Shown here piece by piece: positions 1 through 8,434 of a DNA stretch of 64,000 nt. The notes beneath the pieces were generated by a model that saw only the letters and a list, made by a program, of their open reading frames with translations, ran no database searches and was not told where the DNA came from. Made by a program: the position numbers and the translations under genes. The first letter of the stretch is position 1. The number at the start of each line of letters is the position of its first letter. Origin of the DNA: Rivularia sp. T60_A2020_040 (GTDB taxonomy: Bacteria; Cyanobacteriota; Cyanobacteriia; Cyanobacteriales; Nostocaceae); contig JACYMD010000031.1 in the NCBI GenBank assembly GCA_015272215.1, forward strand, positions 58,010 through 122,009, written 5' to 3'.

Positions 1-1107
1 ACCTTGTTCGTTCCAACCGAGATAGTCGTAATATTTAAATTCCGGTAAAGGTTTGAAAGGTTCTACAGCCTTACCAAAATATTCCTCAACCTGGGAACGG
101 AATTTTTCCACACCCCAATCGTTGATCAAATATTTTAAACGAGCGTGTCGTCTTTGAGCGCGATCGCCATAATCTCTTTGAGTAGCGACAATCGCTTTGA
201 CTAAATCGTAAACATCTGATTTTGAGACATAACAAATCTCATCAGCTTTCCGAGCAAAAGTTTCTTCTTTGTTGTGAGTTCTTCCCAAACCACCACCAGC
301 AAAAACATTGAATCCTTGTAATTGGGAATTTTCGTCGGTAATTACTACCAACGATAAATCCTGAGTATAAAGGTCAATACTATTATCACCAGGTACCGTG
401 ACGCTAATTTTAAACTTGCGCGGCATATAGTGGCTACCGTAAATCGGTTCTTCAGGATTATCGTGAAAAACAGTTCCCGTACCATTACGTTGACGAGCGG
501 CTTTTATTTCCGGACTTTCTTCAGCGGTTATGGCTTTTTCACCATCAAGCCAAATTTCATAATAAGCACCAGTTTGGGGTGTAAGTAAATCAGCAATTTT
601 ATCGGCGTATTCGACAGCGTATTGATATTCTGGTTTATTTTTAAAAGGAGCAGCAGGTGCCATGACATTGCGATTCAAGTCTCCACAAGCACCCAAAGTG
701 GAACCCATGTTTTTAACAATCGCGGCAATTGTCGATTTGAGATTTTTCTTTAAAATTCCATGCAACTGGAAACCTTGACGAGTAGTTACCCGCATCGTGT
801 GGTTTCCATAATCATCCGAAAGTTTGTCTAAAGTTAAATACAATTGCGGTGGAATAAAACCCCCCGGATTCCGGGTTCGCAACATCATTTGATAATCTTT
901 TTCTTGTCCTTTAACGCGATTATCGCGATTATCTTGCTGATAAGAACCGTGAAACTTGAGAATTTGTATGGCTTCTTCACTAAAGTGAGTAGTATCTTCG
1001 AGAATCTCAGTTGCTACAGGTTCGCGTAAAAAATTGCTGCGTTCTTTGATTCCTTCAACTTTGGATAGCTTACGGATTGTGGTTTCGGGAGGAGCAGACT
1101 TAACCAT
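1..1107 (-). CDS. sir: Ferredoxin-sulfite reductase, 5' part (runs off the window start)
   Basis: Assimilatory sulfite reductase, which reduces sulfite to sulfide with six electrons from ferredoxin, using siroheme and a 4Fe-4S cluster. I translated the minus strand from ATG at 1107; the frame stays open for 369 residues to base 1. Visible sir/nir family blocks are [14 protein letters not shown] (half-domain with basic siroheme contacts), [13 protein letters not shown], and [19 protein letters not shown], followed by [16 protein letters not shown]. The cluster-ligand cysteines of the family lie further toward the C-terminus and fall outside the window. It is transcribed leftward, away from the repeat-rich gap at 1108-1973. 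Nitrite reductase is the main alternative; the spacing and the GRTHNKEE block fit sulfite reductase better. Confidence 0.93.
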   Translation of the reverse strand, partial: MVKSAPPETTIRKLSKVEGIKERSNFLREPVATEILEDTTHFSEEAIQILKFHGSYQQDNRDNRVKGQEKDYQMMLRTRNPGGFIPPQLYLTLDKLSDDYGNHTMRVTTRQGFQLHGILKKNLKSTIAAIVKNMGSTLGACGDLNRNVMAPAAPFKNKPEYQYAVEYADKIADLLTPQTGAYYEIWLDGEKAITAEESPEIKAARQRNGTGTVFHDNPEEPIYGSHYMPRKFKISVTVPGDNSIDLYTQDLSLVVITDENSQLQGFNVFAGGGLGRTHNKEETFARKADEICYVSKSDVYDLVKAIVATQRDYGDRAQRRHARLKYLINDWGVEKFRSQVEEYFGKAVEPFKPLPEFKYYDYLGWNEQG

Positions 1108-1419
1108 TACAGTGGTATTGTGTTCTCAATAGGGCATTTTGTATTGCCGAGGTACAATTTTTACAGTGTTTTAATTACCAATTGTTGTTTCAATGACACT
1201 GACTAAAATACCGCCTTTACTTCTACTATCAAATTGATCTAAGAAGCTGAAGGGGTATTTTACATCGATTATTCATATCACTGATCGGTGGTCACTGATC
1301 AAGATGCATCCCTTCGGCTAAGTACATTCCTGGTATTCCAGTCGGAATTAAGGGGAACTTTTTAATTTTATCACGGTAAAATGCCTGATTTACCATTGAA
1401 GCAACACTTAACAAAAGAA

Positions 1420-1495
1420 TAGGGAATTGGGAATAGGGAATTGGGAATTGGGAATAGGGAATTGGGAATAGGGAATAGGCAGTAGGCAATAGGGA
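1420..1495. repeat. Heptamer-type tandem repeat (GGGAATT/GGGAATA)
   Basis: About ten units of GGGAATA or GGGAATT run in tandem, ending in related AGGCAATAGGG units. This is the short tandemly repeated repetitive (STRR) type known from filamentous cyanobacteria. An open frame across it on the minus strand encodes only periodic IPYSQFP units and is not a gene. Confidence 0.85.
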
Positions 1496-1571
1496 ATATA
1501 TCTTTAGTAGTATTAGTCCTGTTTAATTCGTCGGGTTTTTGACTTAACTATTAGTAAAACGAGATAACTGA

Positions 1572-1765
1572 TATCTTGCATCACTAGCATCATCAACTAG
1601 ATCATAAAAATATAAATAAAAATAGTACTAACATAAAAATGCAACATTCTAGTCCATTTTAATGGACTTCTGCTATCAGACTGGGACTTGCAGTCCCAGG
1701 CGGGTAAGAACGACAGGAAAACAATTAGTAATTATTTTAACGATAGGTTTTTATGGTGCAAAATG
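1572..1765 (+). mobile_element. Miniature inverted-repeat element, copy A
   Basis: The left end TATCTTGCATCA (1572-1583) is matched by the inverted right end TGGTGCAAAATG (1754-1765). Inside lie two perfect or near-perfect hairpins: AGTCCATTTTAATGGACT (1651-1668) and CTGGGACTTGCAGTCCCAG (1681-1699), followed by GCGGGTAAGAA. The same order occurs at 15717-16077 and, inverted, at 50268-50470. There is no coding capacity, so it would have to move with a transposase supplied in trans. Calling it a MITE is inference from the terminal repeats and copy number. Confidence 0.75.
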
Positions 1766-1781
1766 TAAAATAACCATAATC

Positions 1782-1819
1782 AAAACCCGACTTCTCAAAC
1801 TTTTAAGAAGTCGGGTTTT
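1782..1819. terminator. GAAGTCGGG-family hairpin, terminator-like
   Basis: AAAACCCGACTTCT pairs perfectly with AGAAGTCGGGTTTT over 14 bp with a loop of about 10 nt, followed by T/A runs on both strands. It would work as an intrinsic terminator in either direction. It belongs to a repeat family seen at several later gene ends in this window. It lies downstream of the 1974-2507 gene on the minus strand. Confidence 0.7.
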
Positions 1820-1973
1820 TAACTTTAACTATTAGTAAAACGAGATCACCATCATCAAAACTCGACGAATCACTTCAAAAATAGAAATTTTCAAGCATAT
1901 TCCCACTAAACGGTATTCGAGGAGTCCGGATTAAATTCACATTAAATTAATGGTAATCAGGCAGAAATTACTA

Positions 1974-2507
1974 TTAGAAATTAAAACCAACACCACCACC
2001 GACGTTAACAGGTAGAGTTTTGCTATTATCAAAGCCATCAAGGGATACAGTAGCATTACTGTAAACAACAATTCCTTTCTTAACTTGGGATTCTACACCA
2101 ATACTTGCAGTTACTGAATCTTTGTTACCTAAAGGAGATGATTGACCATCTTGTTCAATAAAAGAATAACCCACAGCACCATATAGATTAGTACTCTTAT
2201 TAATACCTAAATCGGCGGAAATTTCAGGATTGATAGCAGTTGCATCATTGTTCCACAAAACCTTAGTACGTGCCGAAATTGGGGTATTTTTAATTTTGAC
2301 ACGACCTTGGATATTACCGCCGAGGTTAGCAGCATCGTTTTGCTGACCACCGTTAGTTACCTGACCGCTAAGACCACCACCAACATAATTGCCATCAAAA
2401 CCTTTTTTAGGCTGTGCAGAAGCCTGACCAGCAGACAAAACAACAGGAGCAATTAATAAAGAAGATAATGCTGAAATTGTGACGCAAGACTTAATAAAGC
2501 GTTTCAT
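1974..2507 (-). CDS. Secreted outer-membrane beta-barrel-like protein
   Basis: 177 residues, function not known. A classic Sec signal peptide covers about residues 1-31: basic MKRFIKS start, hydrophobic core, and an AxA-type cleavage site ASA before QPKKG. The mature part is glycine-rich with alternating polar and hydrophobic residues, and it ends in GVGFNF, a C-terminal aromatic residue typical of outer-membrane barrel strands. At about 145 mature residues it would fit a small eight-stranded barrel. It is monocistronic, with a 382-bp AT-rich upstream gap and a strong hairpin terminator downstream. The barrel assignment is inference from composition and the terminal Phe; a soluble periplasmic protein is possible. 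Confidence 0.7.
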   Translation of the reverse strand: MKRFIKSCVTISALSSLLIAPVVLSAGQASAQPKKGFDGNYVGGGLSGQVTNGGQQNDAANLGGNIQGRVKIKNTPISARTKVLWNNDATAINPEISADLGINKSTNLYGAVGYSFIEQDGQSSPLGNKDSVTASIGVESQVKKGIVVYSNATVSLDGFDNSKTLPVNVGGGVGFNF

Positions 2508-2889
2508 AATTATTCACCAAATATTGTAGAAGTTGCTTTTACATTCATTGTCGAAAAACAACCTAAAAGGTTCCAAAAATTTTTGCTCAATTGTTAATTT
2601 ATTACTTCAACCTTTGAAAATACTGATAACTATATCTTTATCGTTTTATTGGATTCAAAACAATAGTTTTAGTATGACTTATAAATCAAAAAAATGTTTC
2701 CTAAAATAAATAAAAAATAAATAAAAATATTTTAGTAGACTCTTTATAATCTGTCACAGCTTAAACATTTTAATCAAAAATATCGAATAATAAAATTTGA
2801 ACTAACTAAGTTATCTTACAGATGAAATGCCTTCTGATTATTTACAACTCAATCGGATTGAGTTAATAAAAATAATCAGCAAAATGTCC
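2508..2889. other. AT-rich gap, no gene seen
   Basis: This 382-bp stretch separates two leftward genes. It is very AT-rich and has no open frame with coding character. It presumably holds the promoter of the beta-barrel-like gene (high-coordinate side of 2507). I see no convincing operator or hairpin. Confidence 0.5.
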
Positions 2890-4164
2890 CTAGAAAGATT
2901 TCTCATGCTTAATTCGGGCTACAGCACTCAACATTAACCACGAAAACGTATTTAAGCGAAAATCAAACAGCGTTACATCCACCGTGTTGAAAAGTATCCA
3001 GGCTGCAAACACCAATAAATAGCTGAAAAATATTAACTTATCTTCATTGGGGATAATTCTTTGTGATCGCACTCCTTTGATAAATACCCAACCCAACAAA
3101 CCGTAAAATAACAGTGTTGCAGGAAGTCCAGTTTCAGCAGACAGCATTAAAAATAAATTGTGTGGATGACCTAACCACAAGTTCATTTTCGCTTGATATA
3201 TATCCGAAAAATTACGTAAACCCCAACCAGTCCAAGGACGCTGCATAGTTAAAGACCAGGCAAAATCCCATTGAGTTGTACGCATGAGAGCAACTGGTCT
3301 ATCCGGGTGTAATTGGTCGTTAAAACGCCCCCAAAAAAAAGCCGGAACCACTTTACGAAATAACTGTGCAATACTTAGAGGAGCAAAAGCAGCCAAAGCT
3401 ATGCTAGTCGCAATTGAGACAAAGATAGCTATAAGCGATCGCCATTTTTGGTAAACAGCATAAGCCAAACAAGCCACTAAAGCAATTACCCATGCATTAC
3501 GGGAATTAGTTAAAATTAACCCCGCGAAGTTTATGATTACCGCAAAGGTGAGGAAAATGAAGCTAGAGGCAGAAAATTCGATCTTATCCTCTTGTCTTCT
3601 TGTCCTCAATTTCCGCCATTCCTGCAACCATAAACCCAAACTTAAGATGAAAACGATTACCAGATAACCAGCCAAAGTATTAGCGTACATGAAAACTGAA
3701 GCCATACGTTCGGGTGGGTTTCCTCCTGCGACAAGCGTCCAACCAAAAATACTGTTTGAACTACTCCAACCTAAAAATAACTGTCCCATACCGATAATTA
3801 CTATTGGTAAGGAATTAATTGTTAAAATCCAAGATATACGCTGTAATTGCCAAGTTGTTTGGATTAAATGACTCCAACCCGCAAACAATAGAAAAAAAGG
3901 TAATAAATTAAATAAGCCAAGAAAAGCCGTTGTTTTATCAGCAGCAAAACCAGCGGTAATTACTAATAATAAACTTAAAAAAATAAATCCTTTATATAAA
4001 GGATTCTGGATAATCTTGCGATATTCTCGCACACAGGTGATTAAAGAACTTAAGAATAAACCGACAGCACCCAAAGCCGGAAACAAAGGAAAAATAAATA
4101 ATCCCAATTGCAAACAATACCAAGAAAATCGCAGTTTCGGGTCTGGATGTCGTAAATACGTCAT
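2890..4164 (-). CDS. O-antigen ligase / polymerase family membrane protein
   Basis: A polytopic inner-membrane protein of about 424 residues of the Wzy_C (O-antigen ligase/polymerase) superfamily, probably acting on a lipid-linked glycan for export. About ten or more hydrophobic segments are visible. The C-terminal periplasmic loop carries the family blocks RPWTGWGLRNF and GHPHNLFLMLSAETGLP, with the conserved His-Asn pair. The open frame extends upstream to 4311, but those first 49 codons are made of intergenic repeat sequence, so I choose the ATG at 4162-4164 (MTYLRHPDPKLRF). No other glycan genes adjoin it; glycosyltransferases appear only at 30.8-33.5 kb. The exact substrate cannot be told from sequence. 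Confidence 0.82.
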   Translation of the reverse strand: MTYLRHPDPKLRFSWYCLQLGLFIFPLFPALGAVGLFLSSLITCVREYRKIIQNPLYKGFIFLSLLLVITAGFAADKTTAFLGLFNLLPFFLLFAGWSHLIQTTWQLQRISWILTINSLPIVIIGMGQLFLGWSSSNSIFGWTLVAGGNPPERMASVFMYANTLAGYLVIVFILSLGLWLQEWRKLRTRRQEDKIEFSASSFIFLTFAVIINFAGLILTNSRNAWVIALVACLAYAVYQKWRSLIAIFVSIATSIALAAFAPLSIAQLFRKVVPAFFWGRFNDQLHPDRPVALMRTTQWDFAWSLTMQRPWTGWGLRNFSDIYQAKMNLWLGHPHNLFLMLSAETGLPATLLFYGLLGWVFIKGVRSQRIIPNEDKLIFFSYLLVFAAWILFNTVDVTLFDFRLNTFSWLMLSAVARIKHEKSF

Positions 4165-4292
4165 TCGATTTTGGATTTTAGATACTTCGGCAAGCTCAGC
4201 ACAAGTTTTAGATTTTGGATTGAGGTTTAGGAGTGAGGAGTTGACAGTTAATTTCTCCCCATCCCCTTGTCTCCCCATCCCCCATTCACTTT

Positions 4293-5135
4293 CTAAGCCA
4301 TTTCCCAACATTCATCCCTTGTCAGACGAATTTGAGCCAAAGCGAAGATAGTGGGAATAATTCGACCATAATTTGTGGCGATCGCTCTCCATCCTAAATC
4401 GGCGAAAAACCAAGCCCACATCATCGGCCCGACAAATGCAAATACGCTTCTGACGGCACCATAACGGGCTGCACTGACAGCCATACCCCGACGGGCTATT
4501 TGTGCGGTTGCATAACCCTGGAATTGCTTAGCAGCGACAGTTCCACCTTTAATTGCAGCTTGTTTAGCAACTTCATAAGTAGCTAAATGAGTAGCAAACT
4601 GACGAGTAATTTGCTTGAGTAACATTGGTTGAATCACCGAAGTCACAGCTAAAGCACTACCACCTTTAAAAATTAAACCCAAGGGGTCTTTTTGTAAAGC
4701 CAAAGGTAAAGGTTCCTTGAGTTCCGATTTTACTAACTGCTGCTGTACTTTTTCGGTTAACTTTCTTTTTTCTCCCGCAGGTAGTTTGTTCCAAACTTTT
4801 CCTAAAAGATGTAGAAACACTTCAGCTTCTAAATCTACGGTTGTTAAGTCGTCAGAATAAGGAATTTTTAAATATTTACAGACTTGTAACAAAGCTTCAC
4901 GATAAGTTACTTGTTTGCTACGCCCCTGTAATACTGTCATTCCAGGAGCAGCCAGAAAACGAAAACGTTCTTCAAGTGTATCCAACCAAGCTTGACGACT
5001 TTGACTTTGCACTTCTATCGGATCTGGTGTTTGCACGTAATCCAAAGGATTAAATTTACGACTAAATAAAATCGCAGTTAAATCTTGCAATTCTTCTTCA
5101 GTAGCTAACTCTAGCGCTACCCTTAATTCATCCAA
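4293..5135 (-). CDS. YaaW-like conserved protein
   Basis: 280 residues, resembling the YaaW/DUF3944-type proteins of unknown function. The N-terminal block (MDELRVALELATEEELQDL) is the acidic helical start typical of that family. The middle holds a helical region with two Ala-rich amphipathic stretches, and a hydrophobic segment near residues 235-260 (FAFVGPMMWAWFFADLGW) may associate with membrane. The start is TTG at 5133-5135, supported by a purine-rich GGGAGGAAGGG just upstream; an ATG one base away is out of frame. It is convergent with nothing and divergent from the FAD gene at 5259. Function unknown. Confidence 0.72.
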   Translation of the reverse strand: MDELRVALELATEEELQDLTAILFSRKFNPLDYVQTPDPIEVQSQSRQAWLDTLEERFRFLAAPGMTVLQGRSKQVTYREALLQVCKYLKIPYSDDLTTVDLEAEVFLHLLGKVWNKLPAGEKRKLTEKVQQQLVKSELKEPLPLALQKDPLGLIFKGGSALAVTSVIQPMLLKQITRQFATHLATYEVAKQAAIKGGTVAAKQFQGYATAQIARRGMAVSAARYGAVRSVFAFVGPMMWAWFFADLGWRAIATNYGRIIPTIFALAQIRLTRDECWEMA

Positions 5136-5258
5136 TTTCCCTTCCTCCCTTACATTAGTTTTTTCCCGTACTTTATTCTACTATTAGCTTTCGGCACTTA
5201 TTGGTAATCCTTTGTAAGACTGTTGAAAACTGATAATTATATAGCGGGCTATTGACTA

Positions 5259-6314
5259 ATGACTAATGTTGCTGTAATTGGTGCCGGAATCGCGGGTTTA
5301 GTTTGCGCTCAGCAATTAACCCAAGCCGGATATTCGGTAAGGGTAATAGATAAATCTCGTGGTGTTGGTGGAAGAGTTGCTACCCGTCGTTTATTTGAAG
5401 CAAAAGCGGATCATGGTGCTTGTTATCTCAAACCAAAAGGTGAAGTTTTGCAAGGTTTGGTAAATTTACTTGTTGAAAAAGGAGAGTTAGAAGTTTGGAC
5501 TAACACTGTTCACGAAATAGAAGCTAATTCTTCATCTATTATCCCTAAGATTCCATCATCTCTTCCCTACATTGCACCATCTGGAATGAATGCGATCGCA
5601 AAATTTCTCACACCAGGTTTAGAAATAATTCACAATCAACGTATTAATTCGATTACTTTTAATTCTGAAAATCAATGGTTTTTAACCAGTGAAACTAACA
5701 AAGAATTTACAGCTTCATCTCTAGTAATTGCGATTCCTGCACCGCAAGCTGTGATGTTATTAGAAACATTCGCGGAATTTTTAAATAATAGTTTTTTTGA
5801 TGAATTATTTAGTGTGGAATTTTATCCAGCTATTACAGTAATGGCAGGATATAGCAATTCATTGCAACAACCGGAATGGAAAGCAATTACATTTAAAGAC
5901 AACTCTATTTTGGGATGGATTGGGTTAGATAGTAGTAAACGAAAAAATCCCACACAACCACATTTTGTGATTCACAGTAGTGCTGATTTCGCTCAACATT
6001 ACTTTGAATCAGCAGACTTACAACAAGTTGGACAACAAATACTAGAAAATGCTGCTTCGACATTAAATTTACAGTGGTTGAAAAATCCCCAATGGATGCA
6101 AGTACATCGGTGGAGATATGCATTTCCTAAAACCCCAATCAAACAATCTTATTTAGCAGCAGAAACACCTTCACCGTTAGTATGTTGTGGAGATTGGTGT
6201 GGTGGAAATCTGATCGAAAGTGCAATGCTTTCTGGAATTGCCGCAGCCGAATATATTAACAGTCAACTTGAGCAACGGGAATTACCAGGAATTGATTTTA
6301 TTGATGCTTTGTAA
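5259..6314 (+). CDS. FAD-dependent amine oxidase / renalase-like oxidoreductase
   Basis: 351 residues. An N-terminal Rossmann dinucleotide site is plain: VIGAGIAGLVCAQQL (GxGxxG near residues 8-13), then an acidic-ended second strand at VRVIDKSRGVGGRVATRR, the GG-motif of the amine oxidase/renalase group. The C-terminus has the second FAD contact, CGDWCGGNLIESAMLSG, which closes the flavin site. The substrate is unknown; renalase-like enzymes oxidise isomerised nicotinamide cofactors, but bacterial relatives of this group are mostly uncharacterised. It is divergent from the YaaW-like gene with a short gap, so the two may share a promoter region. FAD binding is secure; the specific reaction is not. 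Confidence 0.82.
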   Translation: MTNVAVIGAGIAGLVCAQQLTQAGYSVRVIDKSRGVGGRVATRRLFEAKADHGACYLKPKGEVLQGLVNLLVEKGELEVWTNTVHEIEANSSSIIPKIPSSLPYIAPSGMNAIAKFLTPGLEIIHNQRINSITFNSENQWFLTSETNKEFTASSLVIAIPAPQAVMLLETFAEFLNNSFFDELFSVEFYPAITVMAGYSNSLQQPEWKAITFKDNSILGWIGLDSSKRKNPTQPHFVIHSSADFAQHYFESADLQQVGQQILENAASTLNLQWLKNPQWMQVHRWRYAFPKTPIKQSYLAAETPSPLVCCGDWCGGNLIESAMLSGIAAAEYINSQLEQRELPGIDFIDAL

Positions 6315-6343
6315 CCCAAATTTAATACACACAAATAATTAAT

Positions 6344-6482
6344 GTAGAGACGGGGCGTATTGCTACGTCTCCTGCCGTTTAGCCTGTAACCAAACATATA
6401 ACAAAACAAAAATTTAGCGTTATCCGCCATACAAAAATTCAGCGTTATCTGCCAGACAAAAAGACGTAGCAGTGCTACGTCT
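6344..6482. repeat. AGACGTAGCA palindromes flanking a 25-bp tandem duplication
   Basis: Two members of a palindromic family bracket this gap: an imperfect one at 6344-6371 (GTAGAGACGGGGCGTATTGC then TACGTCTC) and a perfect 21-bp one at 6462-6482 (AGACGTAGCAGTGCTACGTC plus T). Between them a 25-bp unit containing AGCGTTATC is duplicated in tandem (6406-6430 and 6431-6455) with three mismatches. Related palindromes sit at 46759-46785 and 60555-60583. They may act as terminators between the convergent genes ending at 6314 and 6500. Confidence 0.75.
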
Positions 6483-6499
6483 CTACATCATGAACGGGT

Positions 6500-8086
6500 T
6501 TAAAATATTTCTAAAGGTAAATGATGTAATCCTTTCATATTTGCCAAAATACTGGCAGCTTTTTCAATCAAATCGACATTACGATTTAAAACATCATTGC
6601 GAGTCATCTGATGAATATAATCAGGAATCACTCCACAATCTTCTAAGGAAAAACCATTGTGATTTCCCACACGAAGAGAACGTTTTACAGCCATGGTTAT
6701 TTGTGCATTTCTAGGTAGAGCAGAAAAACCTAAAGGATGGAATAAATCATCATATTGCCAAACATTTGCACCACCACCACCAGTATTTCCATTAATACTA
6801 ATAATTGCTCCGATAGCATTATCTTGGAATCCTGCTGCAAATATCTCTGTAGCACCATAACATAATGCATCAGTTATCAAAATAACGGGACCAAAATATT
6901 TTTTTCCGTGTTGATTAATCTCATCAATATAATCATAATGTCCGCTAATAGGATAACCCATAGAATAAACATTACCTCTATGAAGAGAACTTTCAATTGA
7001 ACTTTTCCAAGGTTCTGGTGCTATTTTTAAAGTTGTTGGTGTATTAATAAATTGAAATAATTCTGGTTGAATTTTATTTGCAGTAAAAAGTTGAAGCATC
7101 ATTTCACCGGCTTCAATATATCCACCACCATTTCCGCGAACATCAATCATTAAACCATCTCTCGGTAAATCTTCCAAAACACGAATCAAATCTTGAATAA
7201 ATTTCTGTCTATCATAAATCATGAAACTGGGAATTTTGACATAGCCAAATTCACCATAGTCAGTACTAAAAATACTCCATTGAAAATCAGTTTCATCACA
7301 TATTTGATTATCCGACTTAGAAATTGTAGCAAACAATCCTTTTTTGATTTTCTGTAATTTTACAGATGCAAAATCTATTCCTAAAGAACCAGAAACTTTT
7401 GAATTACCAATAACTTGAGTTTCCGAGAAATTATATGTTTGCCATTGAAAACGATGTTCGTAATGTTCTTGATTTGCTGTTAAATAAGAAATATATAACC
7501 ATTCTTCATCGGGAACCAAATATTTACTTCCCGAACGAACCGTCATAGAATTTAAACTATGAATTCGACCTGAATGTTCATTACTACCATAAGTTCGCAT
7601 ACTATTTAACTCAATAGCACGTTCAATAGGTATACCATTCCAATGAGTAATTATCACTCCTTTGTGAAAATTCAGATGTTCAAAATCTTCATTTACGTGA
7701 GAAACAACATAAAACCTTTGATTACCCTCATAAAATTCCTCCATCAGAAAAGGTAAAACAAAATTAATCGATTGATAGGGCATTGGAGGCAGATAAACTG
7801 TATGTAAATCCCTTAACTCTGTAAATATGCTAATCATTTGTTGCTGAAAATTAAATTCATTCATTTTTACCAAACGATACTTAAGCAACTGCAAACGCTG
7901 TAATGGATTGACAGCACTTCTCGCACATTTCAAAGGTAAATGAACGTATATATTTTCGATAAAAGTTAAAGCTTGTTCAACAATTTCTTCTCTTTCTTCT
8001 CTAATTGATTGTTCAATAATTTGTTTCTTCTGTTCTTCCGTCAACCCCATCGCAGCGACTACACTATCTAGCTTATAATCAGCCAT
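6500..8086 (-). CDS. S41-family (C-terminal processing-like) peptidase homologue, catalytic Ser apparently lost
   Basis: 528 residues with the S41 core in the C-terminal half: the substrate-groove motif DVRGNGGG at residues 315-322 and the nucleophile-elbow region ALCYGATEIFAAGFQDN around 406-422. In S41 enzymes the Ser lies three residues before the conserved Glu; here that position is Gly411, and the region about 25 residues on, where CtpA-type enzymes carry Lys, reads TGGGGANVW. No signal peptide is seen, so it is probably cytoplasmic. The N-terminal half (1-240) is helical and of unknown role. ATG at 8086 follows AAGGAG by eight bases. It may be a non-catalytic peptide-binding protein. 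Family assignment firm; activity doubtful. Confidence 0.8.
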   Translation of the reverse strand: MADYKLDSVVAAMGLTEEQKKQIIEQSIREEREEIVEQALTFIENIYVHLPLKCARSAVNPLQRLQLLKYRLVKMNEFNFQQQMISIFTELRDLHTVYLPPMPYQSINFVLPFLMEEFYEGNQRFYVVSHVNEDFEHLNFHKGVIITHWNGIPIERAIELNSMRTYGSNEHSGRIHSLNSMTVRSGSKYLVPDEEWLYISYLTANQEHYEHRFQWQTYNFSETQVIGNSKVSGSLGIDFASVKLQKIKKGLFATISKSDNQICDETDFQWSIFSTDYGEFGYVKIPSFMIYDRQKFIQDLIRVLEDLPRDGLMIDVRGNGGGYIEAGEMMLQLFTANKIQPELFQFINTPTTLKIAPEPWKSSIESSLHRGNVYSMGYPISGHYDYIDEINQHGKKYFGPVILITDALCYGATEIFAAGFQDNAIGAIISINGNTGGGGANVWQYDDLFHPLGFSALPRNAQITMAVKRSLRVGNHNGFSLEDCGVIPDYIHQMTRNDVLNRNVDLIEKAASILANMKGLHHLPLEIF

Positions 8087-8233
8087 ATTTGATTTACTCC
8101 TTGCAGTCTATATTAAAAAGAATATCGTTATTGTGACACAAACTGATTTTTCAATGTCAAAGTTTTAACAATTTTGTCATTGCGAAGCGATATTTTAATT
8201 TATTTCCTGGTAAGATTTTCCAGATATTTTTCT

Positions 8234-8434
8234 TTATTCCAGTTGTAATAATGAAAACACTTCTTGAATAAAGTTTTTGTATTGTAATTTTTGCTCAGTT
8301 AATATTTCAGTCAAATTAAAATATGTACATATTGTAGAATCGTTTTCAATACGAGTATTAACTTCAGGAGTAATACAACTAGCAACAAGAATTTTCCCAA
8401 ATATATACACATTTACGCAGTTCAGAACGACCAT
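8234..8434 (-). other. Short reading frame overlapping the 3' end of the methyltransferase gene, possible remnant
   Basis: A 66-codon frame starts inside the last codons of the methyltransferase gene in another frame and runs past its stop. The part beyond the stop (from KILVASCITPEV to the end) has mixed hydrophobic and acidic residues and a helical, Leu-rich tail (FIQEVFSLLQLE) that looks more protein-like than random. It could be a frameshifted tail of the methyltransferase, the remnant of a lost neighbour, or chance. I recognise no domain. Confidence 0.25.

Noticed and set aside
1292..1489. Open frame encoding periodic IPYSQFP units
   Set aside because: It is a translation of the GGGAATT heptamer array; there is no start signal or family similarity.
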